Shown: in pieces, positions 57,741 through 64,000 of the stretch
How positions within the stretch are numbered: the first letter of the stretch is position 1
How the letters are laid out: every line of letters begins with the position of its first letter
Assembly (NCBI RefSeq): GCF_026000115.1
Contig: NZ_AP026867.1
Span: 6,859,001 to 6,923,000, forward strand
Reading direction: 5' to 3'
Origin: Aureispira anguillae
GTDB lineage: Bacteria > Bacteroidota > Bacteroidia > Chitinophagales > Saprospiraceae
Length of the DNA: 64,000 nucleotides
Translations under genes and position numbers: made by a program
The notes under the pieces: generated by a model
What the model saw: the letters and a program-made list of their open reading frames with translations, nothing else
What the model was told of the DNA's origin: nothing
Database searches by the model: none

Positions 57741-59051
57741 ATGAAAATTAATTACTACGTTTCTACGTTTGCATTTTGGCTACTAACTACTGTAGTGGTA
57801 TATGCGCAATCTTCTATTTATTTCTTTTATGATCCTGCTTGTATGCAGAAGTTTGAATACGAACAGGTGAATAAGTTGGATGACATCGCTTATGATGAAT
57901 ATTATATCTCTATTTCTGATGAGACAAAGGCTATCTTTAGAGTTCCAAAGAAGCATAAGTCAATCGTTAAGGAGATACCTGTAAAGCCATTTATGTGCAA
58001 CGACAGAACGAAAATTGTTCCTGCTTTAATTAAGGAAATTAATGCTAGCCGAAAAGCTGCTTATATTGTAGCAGAAGCAGGCGAAGAATATGCTTTATAC
58101 GAAATCCAATCTGTTGCTACATTAACAGAAAAACAATCGGGTATTGTTTATGAAGATGCAACCTATGGTTTTAAATATGATTATACCATGTCTAAATCAG
58201 GTGAAATCTTAAATAAAAGAAATCATAAAGAGCGAAATGTCTATTTTGAAAGTAAGCAAAAGAACAATTGTTTGCCTGCTTATCAATTTAAGATTGTTAG
58301 TCGTCACATCGAAACTCCAATCAAGTATTTAAATTTGATTGCTACGTTGGGAATTCAGAAGATTTATACCACGCAGGGTGCGTTGAATTTAAAGGCAATT
58401 AATGGTATTCCTTTGAATAATTTTATTGCTCAACGTTGCCATACTCAGTTGGTGGATACCAATCCCAAAAATGAACCTACGGCTTCAGTAGTAGTGCCTG
58501 ATGAGTCAGCAATTATCGATACCATAGGCATGTCTGATTTAGATAAAAAACTATGGTTGTCTAAACGCTTTAAAGGATTTACTGCACGTTCGCTAGATCC
58601 AATTGCAAAACCAGTTAATTCTACCAATCCAAATGGAACACCAGCTGCTACTTTAGCAGTAGAAAACTCAAAGGAACTGTTGCCAGGAGGGATTTATCTA
58701 GTGAAAGAAAAAGAAAACCTATATGGTATTTCCGAAAAATTTGGCATTTCCATTCAACGCTTAATAGAGATCAATAATTTAGAGGGGTATCAGTTAGGGC
58801 TTAATCAAGCACTCAAAGTAGTGGATGATGGTTCTGCCCCCAAACAAAATAAAAATCCTTTAACAAGAATAGACGAGGCGAATAAAACTAAAACGACTAT
58901 TCATGTTGTCGTACAGGGGGAAACATTATATAGCATTTCTAAGTTATATGGTTTGGAACTTAAAGATATTTATAATCTAAATAAAGAATTAACCGATCAT
59001 CAAATTGATATTAATCAGCAGTTAGTGGTTGGTATTCAGTCTATAAAATAA
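57741..59051 (+). CDS. secreted protein with two LysM domains
   Basis: 436 residues. A signal peptide (MKINYYVSTFAFWLLTTVVVYAQ) is followed by a ~280-residue beta/alpha region without a known family. Two LysM domains lie at the C-terminus: ~318-366 (GGIYLVKEKENLYGISEKFG, RLIEINNL) and ~386-432 (TIHVVVQGETLYSISKLYG, DIYNLNKELTDHQI). LysM binds peptidoglycan, so the protein is probably periplasmic and tethers a partner or an enzyme-like domain to the wall. No catalytic residues recognised in the N-terminal part. Confidence 0.85.
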   Translation: MKINYYVSTFAFWLLTTVVVYAQSSIYFFYDPACMQKFEYEQVNKLDDIAYDEYYISISDETKAIFRVPKKHKSIVKEIPVKPFMCNDRTKIVPALIKEINASRKAAYIVAEAGEEYALYEIQSVATLTEKQSGIVYEDATYGFKYDYTMSKSGEILNKRNHKERNVYFESKQKNNCLPAYQFKIVSRHIETPIKYLNLIATLGIQKIYTTQGALNLKAINGIPLNNFIAQRCHTQLVDTNPKNEPTASVVVPDESAIIDTIGMSDLDKKLWLSKRFKGFTARSLDPIAKPVNSTNPNGTPAATLAVENSKELLPGGIYLVKEKENLYGISEKFGISIQRLIEINNLEGYQLGLNQALKVVDDGSAPKQNKNPLTRIDEANKTKTTIHVVVQGETLYSISKLYGLELKDIYNLNKELTDHQIDINQQLVVGIQSIK

Positions 59052-59123
59052 ATATTGGGGTAATTGCTATCAATCGTCTGAGTATAGAATAGATAAAGGA
59101 TAGACAACCATAATTAAGAATAG

Positions 59124-59158
59124 GAGTTTTTCTCAATAAGAGGAAAACTCTTTTTTTT
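59124..59158 (+). terminator. terminator of the LysM gene
   Basis: Stem GAGTTTTTCTC/GAGGAAAACTC with one wobble pair and a 5-base loop, then eight T. Confidence 0.88.
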
Positions 59159-59254
59159 GTTAATTGGATATTAAATATATATACATATGTGGATTTAATA
59201 TAAAATTTATTTAGACTTAATCTAAAATATATTTACCTTGTACTTATGATTAGA

Positions 59255-59339
59255 GCATGTTTAAAATTTATGTTCTTCAAAACCAACGGTTTTTGCGAAA
59301 ATCAAACATTTGCAGCTTGAAGATAGAATTTAAACATGC
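59255..59339. repeat. 85-base inverted-repeat element
   Basis: GCATGTTTAAA (59255-59265) is repeated inverted as TTTAAACATGC (59329-59339). Inner arms TTCTTCAA and TTGAAGA add to the pairing. It ends 46 bases before the ATG of the three-repeat protein. Confidence 0.5.
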
Positions 59340-59385
59340 CTTTATTATACATTCTATAATTACCTTAATTAAATTTTAAAAAATT

Positions 59386-59772
59386 ATGTCACGCATTACA
59401 TTAGAAGCCCTTGGAGGCGAAAAAGGAAAGTATCTTAGCCATGCGCTAGACAAAGTATGGCTCCAATATGGAGTACAAGGAGAAGGCGAGGTTTTTATTC
59501 TCGAAAAGCTTGATAATGGGCGAGTAGCTCTAGCGAGTACTGGAGGAGAAGAAGGCAAATATCTTAGTCATGCTTTTGATAAGTTGTGGCTTCAAGATGG
59601 AATACAGGGAGAAGGAGAGGAGTGGATTTATCATGACCATGGAGGCGGAAGTGTTGCTTTTGAGTGCCTTGGTGCTGAAAAAGGCAAATACCTTAGCCAT
59701 GCTTTGAATAAAATGTGGCTTCAGAATGGTTATCAAGGAGAAGGCGAATTGTGGGGCAAAAGAAATGCTTAA
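59386..59772 (+). CDS. three-repeat protein, putative beta-trefoil
   Basis: 128 residues made of three near-identical ~42-residue units. Each unit contains GKYLSHAxxKxWLQxGxQGEGE (positions ~11-32, ~53-74 and ~96-117) preceded by a VAL/VAF strand. Threefold repeats of this size with a GKYLS motif are typical of beta-trefoil proteins such as fascin-, hisactophilin- or lectin-like folds, which bind sugars, actin or phospholipids. It has no signal peptide, so it is cytoplasmic or leaves by another route. Family unknown; the fold is inferred from symmetry. Confidence 0.7.
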   Translation: MSRITLEALGGEKGKYLSHALDKVWLQYGVQGEGEVFILEKLDNGRVALASTGGEEGKYLSHAFDKLWLQDGIQGEGEEWIYHDHGGGSVAFECLGAEKGKYLSHALNKMWLQNGYQGEGELWGKRNA

Positions 59773-59802
59773 CATATTTATTGGCTTTTTCTACAAAAAA
59801 AG

Positions 59803-59837
59803 ACCTGAGTACGCTTGAGTATTCAGGTTTTTTTTTG
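59803..59837 (+). terminator. terminator of the three-repeat gene
   Basis: Stem ACCTGAGTAC/GTATTCAGGT with one G-T pair and a 6-base loop, then about ten T. Confidence 0.9.
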
Positions 59838-59930
59838 GGAAAATACCCTAGGTATTGTTTGATATCTCTTTTAATATTTTTAGATTTGTCTAAAAATATT
59901 ATTAGTAATACCTAATCAAAGTGAAGCCCG

Positions 59931-60734
59931 ATGGAGGAAAACGTACCAATGGCATTTATGCTAACCATTTTAGCAGGATTAGCAACAGGAATTGGAAGCA
60001 CGATTGCTTTTTTTGTGAAAGATAAAAGTACTAAATTATTAACCTTTGCCATGGGATTTGCAGCAGGGGTAATGTTATATGTTTCCTTTATAGAAATTTT
60101 GCCAGAGGCTATTCACAAGCTTATTCATGCCTACGGAGACAATGAACAATTGGGAACAACTTATGGTGTTGTGGCTTTTTTTGTAGGAATGTTGGTGGTT
60201 GCAGTTATTGACAAGTTGATTCCAGAAGCAGAAAATCCCCATGAATTTTCAACTAAAATGCAAGAAAAAGCACAAGATTCTAATCGATTGATGCGGATAG
60301 GAGTGCTAACTGCCTTGGCCTTGGCAATACATAATTTCCCAGAGGGTATTGCGACTTTTGTAACGGCTCTGGATGATCCTGAATTAGGTCTGACAATTGC
60401 AATGGCGATTGCTATCCACAATATTCCCGAAGGAATAGCGGTTTCAATGCCAATTTATTTTGCTACAGGAGACCGAAAAAAGGCATTTGCTTATTCTTTT
60501 TTATCAGGAATTGTAGAACCTCTAGGGGCTGTTTTGGGATATTTTTTATTAATGGACTATTTAAACGAGACCATTATGGGCTTGTTACTATCGGGAGTAG
60601 CGGGAATTATGGTCTTTATTTCCTTAGATCAATTATTGCCTGCTGCAGAAGAATATGGCGAACATCATCTGTCTATTTATGGAGTGGTTTTAGGGATGAT
60701 TGTAATGGCAGCAAGTTTGATTTTAATGATTTAA
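59931..60734 (+). CDS. zupT: ZIP-family metal transporter
   Basis: 267 residues with about eight membrane helices. Helices IV and V carry the metal-site motifs HNFPEGIATF and HNIPEGIAVS, the signature of ZupT-type ZIP transporters, plus FIEILPEA in helix II. They import zinc and other divalent metals across the inner membrane. The sequence is complete and of normal length. It stands alone between two terminators. Confidence 0.94.
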   Translation: MEENVPMAFMLTILAGLATGIGSTIAFFVKDKSTKLLTFAMGFAAGVMLYVSFIEILPEAIHKLIHAYGDNEQLGTTYGVVAFFVGMLVVAVIDKLIPEAENPHEFSTKMQEKAQDSNRLMRIGVLTALALAIHNFPEGIATFVTALDDPELGLTIAMAIAIHNIPEGIAVSMPIYFATGDRKKAFAYSFLSGIVEPLGAVLGYFLLMDYLNETIMGLLLSGVAGIMVFISLDQLLPAAEEYGEHHLSIYGVVLGMIVMAASLILMI

Positions 60735-60751
60735 TCATTACTAGATAATTA

Positions 60752-60795
60752 GAAGCCTTAAAAATGCATCAATGAATACACATTTTTAAGGCTTC
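60752..60795. terminator. bidirectional hairpin between zupT and guaC
   Basis: A 15-bp perfect stem GAAGCCTTAAAAATG/CATTTTTAAGGCTTC with a 14-base loop lies between convergent genes. Neither side has a long T-run, so termination may rely on the stem. Confidence 0.65.
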
Positions 60796-60823
60796 AATTG
60801 TAACTATTTAAGCAACGATTTGG

Positions 60824-61861
60824 CTAAGAAAAAATAGTATTGTGCTGTTCTTGTACTCGTATAAAAGTTGTACGTTTGGTTAGTTCTTTTAAGCGTCTAG
60901 CCCCAACATAAGTACAAGTAGAGCGCAAGCTACCCAATATGTCTTGAATGGTATTTTGGACAGGACCTCGATAGGGAATTTTTACCGTTTTACCTTCAGA
61001 TGCTCGATATTCAGCAACACCGCCAGCGTGTTTGTTCATGGCAGTTTCCGAACTCATACCATAAAAAGATTTGTATTGTTGCCCATTTTCTGTAATAATC
61101 TCTCCACCACTCTCATCATGTCCAGCAAGCATTCCACCAAGCATGACAAAATCAGCTCCTCCGCCAAAAGCCTTAGCAATATCTCCAGGAATTTTGCAAC
61201 CGCCATCAGAAATAATTTGTCCCCCTAACCCATGTGCAGCATCTGCACATTCAATCACAGCAGAGAGTTGAGGATAACCAACGCCTGTTTTTACACGGGT
61301 GGTACAAACAGAGCCAGGACCGATGCCTACTTTTATCATATCTGCTCCAGATAGCAACAATTCTTCGACCATTTCCCCCGTTACAACATTGCCCGCAAGG
61401 ATGATTTTGTTGGGGTATTTATCCCTCGTTTTTTTGACAAAATCAACAAAATGTTGAGAATACCCATTGGCCACGTCAATACAGATAAATTTTAATCTTG
61501 GGTATTGTGCTAACAAGTAATCTAATTTTTGCGCATCGTTTTGTCCCGTTCCCGTGCTAATGGCAACGTAATCCAAAGCAGCAGCACTACTTGAACTAAT
61601 AAAATTAGCCCATTGTTCTATGGTGTAATGTTTATGAATGGCTGTAATCAACTGAGCTTGCCCCAGTGTTTTTGCCATTTCAAAAGTTCCTACAGTATCC
61701 ATATTGGCGGCAATGATGGGAATTCCTTTCCAGCTTTGTTTGCTATTAAGAAAGGTGAATTCACGTTGTAAGGTTACTTCTGAGCGAGATTTTAAGGTAG
61801 AACGCTTGGGGCGAAACATTACATCCTTAAAACCTAACTTAATATCTAATTCTAATAACAT
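60824..61861 (-). CDS. guaC: GMP reductase
   Basis: 345 residues, a TIM-barrel of the IMPDH/GMPR family without a CBS insert. It converts GMP to IMP with NADPH in purine salvage. Seen: the N-terminal [46 protein letters not shown], the nucleotide loop with the catalytic Cys ([20 protein letters not shown], Cys ~184), and [20 protein letters not shown]. Length and the GPGSVCTTR loop fit GMP reductase rather than IMP dehydrogenase (~490 residues). An AGTTGTCAAAGAACC motif lies 23 bases upstream. Confidence 0.93.
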   Translation of the reverse strand: MLLELDIKLGFKDVMFRPKRSTLKSRSEVTLQREFTFLNSKQSWKGIPIIAANMDTVGTFEMAKTLGQAQLITAIHKHYTIEQWANFISSSSAAALDYVAISTGTGQNDAQKLDYLLAQYPRLKFICIDVANGYSQHFVDFVKKTRDKYPNKIILAGNVVTGEMVEELLLSGADMIKVGIGPGSVCTTRVKTGVGYPQLSAVIECADAAHGLGGQIISDGGCKIPGDIAKAFGGGADFVMLGGMLAGHDESGGEIITENGQQYKSFYGMSSETAMNKHAGGVAEYRASEGKTVKIPYRGPVQNTIQDILGSLRSTCTYVGARRLKELTKRTTFIRVQEQHNTIFS

Positions 61862-62094
61862 CTGATAAAATATCTAATAATGAGGTTCTTTGACAACTCC
61901 TGTTGTAGGTGAAAAATGACGTACAGAAATGGTCAAAAAACAAAAAATGTTAATGCAGTATTAATTAAAAATACGAATAAAAATTCACAAGATTCGATTT
62001 AATTTTACTCATTTATGCGTCTTTTTTTGAATTGCTCGTCTAGTAAGATGACAAATAATTAAAAAGCAGGCTGCTAGTTTTGAGCAGTATAAAA

Positions 62095-62271
62095 ATGAAT
62101 GTTATGAAAGCGATTTATGTAATTACAGGAACGGTTTTTTTATTGGCACTGGGTACTGCCTTGGCAGAAACAAATAACAATAAAACTAGCAACTGTTGCA
62201 CCACGGATTGTTGCCCTCCTACTTGTTGTGTAGATAAGGATAATAGTTGTACAGCAGATTGTTGTCAGTAA
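62095..62271 (+). CDS. small exported Cys-rich peptide
   Basis: 58 residues from the ATG at 62095; ATG 62104 is an alternative and a TTG at 62080 is unlikely. An N-terminal hydrophobic signal (MKAIYVITGTVFLLALGTALAE) is followed by a tail with paired cysteines: NCCTTDCCPPTCCVD and SCTADCC, ten cysteines in ~30 residues. The pairs suggest a disulfide-rich knot or a metal-binding peptide in the periplasm. It shares a hairpin with the convergent hydrolase gene. No family recognised. Confidence 0.65.
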   Translation: MNVMKAIYVITGTVFLLALGTALAETNNNKTSNCCTTDCCPPTCCVDKDNSCTADCCQ

Positions 62272-62283
62272 AAGCACCTTGAA

Positions 62284-62315
62284 TAAAAAAAGAACAGTTG
62301 CTAGGCAACTGTTCT
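62284..62315 (-). terminator. terminator of the alpha/beta hydrolase gene
   Basis: An 11-bp perfect stem AGAACAGTTGC/GCAACTGTTCT with a 3-base loop. On the minus strand seven T follow. On the plus strand it may also serve the Cys-rich gene. Confidence 0.85.
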
Positions 62316-62339
62316 CTTGTAACTTAAAAGCCCGTGATA

Positions 62340-63311
62340 TTATTTACCTTTAAAATCCATATTAGGAGCGGGTTCGCCTTTCTTTAAAAAACGGTCAAAC
62401 CAAGACAATACCTCTTTATTTACCTCTTTTCTAAATGCTCGCAAACCGTGGTCGCCCCCTTCAAATATTTTTAATCGATAAGGAACTCGATGCTCATCAA
62501 GAGCAAGTGCCATTTTTAGAGCGTGGGTAGATTTTACCCTCCAATCAGAGTTTCCGTGCAAGATTAGAATGGGAACATCTTTTGAAAATTGATTGGCAAA
62601 GTAATAAGCAGATCGTTTTTTTAGTTCGGCTTCTTTATTTTCCCAATAATTGGGAATGAGCTCAGCATAAACACCTTGCTCCATTTGAGGGCGTTCTATT
62701 GTTGTTTTGTCAGAAGGAGCACCACCAACAATGGCAGCTTTAATTTGATCGGTTTTTAGCAAGGTCAAATAGGTCATCATGCCGCCTCTACTCCAACCGT
62801 ACATTCCAATTCTGCTAGCATCTGCTTTGGGCAACTCTTTGACTACTTCAATCAAATTTAATACATCATTGACGTCACTGCCTCCAAATTCATCCTTTCC
62901 CTCACTTTTACCACAACCTCTATAATTACACCCAATAACAATATATCCTTCTTTTGCTAATTGGGAAAAACCATAGGCGACAGGATATTTTCTCTTTCCT
63001 TTGAATAATTGCAAGGCACCAAAATCTCTGTTTCCTCCTCGATTGTAGATAATAACTGGATATTTGCCTGCTTTTTTAGGCATGGCTACATAAGCTTCTA
63101 TTTTTAGATCATTGCTTCGATAAGTGATTTCTTCGACTTCAACTTCTTCCAAAAAACTGAATAAATCAATGAATTGATTGTTATCAAAGTCTTTGTATAA
63201 TTTGGGGTACTTTTTCCAGTCTACTTTATTTTGACTAATAATGAGCGACTTTTGGGCATATAAAAAATGAACACTTAGGCTTAATGCAATTAATAAGAGT
63301 GATTTTTTCAT
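62340..63311 (-). CDS. secreted alpha/beta hydrolase, prolyl-oligopeptidase-like
   Basis: 323 residues. A signal peptide (MKKSLLLIALSLSVHFLYAQ) precedes an S9/dienelactone-hydrolase-type alpha/beta hydrolase. Seen: strand YPVIIYNRGGNRDFG, nucleophile elbow GMYGWSRGGMM (Ser ~175), acid in LILHGNSDWRV (Asp ~257) and histidine in EGGDHGLRAF (~290). The triad is intact. Substrates could be peptides or esters. It acts in the periplasm or outside. Confidence 0.87.
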   Translation of the reverse strand: MKKSLLLIALSLSVHFLYAQKSLIISQNKVDWKKYPKLYKDFDNNQFIDLFSFLEEVEVEEITYRSNDLKIEAYVAMPKKAGKYPVIIYNRGGNRDFGALQLFKGKRKYPVAYGFSQLAKEGYIVIGCNYRGCGKSEGKDEFGGSDVNDVLNLIEVVKELPKADASRIGMYGWSRGGMMTYLTLLKTDQIKAAIVGGAPSDKTTIERPQMEQGVYAELIPNYWENKEAELKKRSAYYFANQFSKDVPILILHGNSDWRVKSTHALKMALALDEHRVPYRLKIFEGGDHGLRAFRKEVNKEVLSWFDRFLKKGEPAPNMDFKGK

Positions 63312-63812
63312 AAATGTTGATAGATGTTTTTTTGTTACAAAGTATTGTTTGATAACATTAGATCAGCAATACAAGGTATTAATTCAAGAAAAATTATTTG
63401 ACAGCTGTTTCCCTTATCAATGCAGTTTTGCTCAGAAAAAGTTCTAAAAGGAATCACTACTTAGATTAGTTCTAGTAATAAATCGACCAATGACATGGTG
63501 CGGATGAATTAAGGTTAGGAACATTAAAAAATAGAACTAAAGAAGAATTTTTAGAAAAATAAGCGATGATTATTTCTAAGTAAGTGTTTTTATTGGGTTG
63601 ATTTTTAGTTGGTTGTGGGCTTTCGTTCAGGGAGGGTAGAAAAAAAAATAAAAAATGATCTCATGAAGATGAATTATAAACCATATAAAATGGTTGTCTA
63701 TAATAATTTCCCTATTTTGGGCAGTTATAAGCCAATAACTGATTCATGTTTGTATTTGAAGAGGAAATTGGCTCAGACTATTTTTTATTCAATAACAAAA
63801 CAACTAATCAAC
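63312..63812. other. intergenic region upstream of thrS
   Basis: 501 AT-rich bases upstream of two divergent genes. No riboswitch or T-box-like structure is recognised. A 50-codon open extension in frame with thrS begins at ATG 63663 (see finding). Confidence 0.5.
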
Positions 63813-64000
63813 ATGATTAACATTACTCTTCCTGATGGCAGCGTTCGTAAGTATGAGTCAGGAGCAACTGGACTAGACATTGCCAAATCTATTAGTGAGG
63901 GCTTGGCTCGTAATGTATTATCGGTCAAAGTAAATGGAGAAGTATGGGATGCCACACGTCCTATTGAAAACGATGCGGCAATACAATTACTAACCTTCCG
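63813..64000 (+). CDS. thrS: threonyl-tRNA synthetase, N-terminal part (cut by window end)
   Basis: The visible 62 residues begin MINITLPDGSVRKYESG and continue with DIAKSISEGLARNVLSVKVNGEVWDATRPI. This is the TGS domain that opens bacterial threonyl-tRNA synthetases. The enzyme charges tRNA-Thr; the catalytic and editing domains lie beyond the window. The ATG at 63813 gives the normal N-terminus, although the frame is open for 50 more codons upstream. Confidence 0.88.
   Translation, partial: MINITLPDGSVRKYESGATGLDIAKSISEGLARNVLSVKVNGEVWDATRPIENDAAIQLLTF

Larger units (their letters stand above)
59052..59385. other. intergenic region with terminator and small inverted-repeat element
   Basis: 334 bases. 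They hold the LysM-gene terminator (59124) and an 85-base inverted-repeat structure (59255-59339) just before the beta-trefoil gene. Confidence 0.55.

Noticed and set aside
60824-61861. Possible IMP dehydrogenase
   Set aside because: No CBS domain, only 345 residues, and the loop fits GMP reductase.

Overview
The window reads as chromosomal DNA of an AT-rich Bacteroidota, most likely a Saprospiria-type marine or gliding relative (Aureispira/Saprospira-like; the genus is inference). The evidence is four proteins with type A and one with type B type IX secretion (T9SS) sorting domains, a PorP/SprF-type protein, several TAnnTTTG-type -7 promoter elements, Bacteroidota-style lipoprotein signals and a LytS/LytTR pair with N-terminal TPRs. 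No rRNA, tRNA, CRISPR array, prophage or complete insertion sequence was seen.

Layout. 1-2.7 kb: tail of a T9SS protein, two small lipoproteins (one a Kazal-type protease inhibitor) and an MtfA-family membrane protein with a broken zinc site. 3-9 kb: long-chain acyl-CoA synthetase, LytTR response regulator with TPR histidine kinase, AraC-type regulator. 9-11.2 kb: a type IV (AbiE-like) toxin-antitoxin pair with a repeat-rich promoter region. 11.2-18 kb: housekeeping and small metabolic genes (DUF1330-like protein, SMP-30-like lipoprotein, methyltransferase, methylmalonyl-CoA epimerase, TauE/SafE permease, prs, Crp-type regulator). 18.5-27.9 kb: a 2555-residue calcium-repeat surface protein and a smaller paralogue that share a C-terminal domain and even a terminator. 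28-34.8 kb: small membrane proteins, MITE-like elements, a LacI-type regulator and monomeric isocitrate dehydrogenase. The last two carry the same 15-bp palindrome upstream. 34.9-43.5 kb: a 1259-residue T9SS protein, SnoaL-like lipoprotein, AraC regulator, acetyl-CoA synthetase. 43.7-52.2 kb: a PorP/SprF-OmpA fusion with a 2019-residue type B T9SS protein built of a glycine-rich block and a three-domain super-repeat. 52.2-64 kb: YbaB, a RanBP2-finger membrane protein, a transglutaminase-like membrane protein, serine/threonine dehydratase-like enzyme, LysE exporter, LysM protein, a three-repeat putative beta-trefoil, ZIP transporter, GMP reductase, Cys-rich peptide, alpha/beta hydrolase and the start of thrS.

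How genes work together. Acyl-CoA synthetase, acetyl-CoA synthetase, methylmalonyl-CoA epimerase and isocitrate dehydrogenase feed fatty-acid, acetate and propionate carbon into the TCA cycle. The T9SS cargo proteins form a large cell-surface investment. The PorP/SprF-OmpA fusion next to the type B cargo looks like a dedicated secretion/attachment partner. Observations most worth a second look: the shared lacI/icd palindrome, the AbiE locus with its nuclease-like antitoxin and repeated operator, the A-B-C super-repeat with its GC-rich glycine block, the duplicated sorting-domain-plus-terminator module, and several short inverted-repeat elements between genes.
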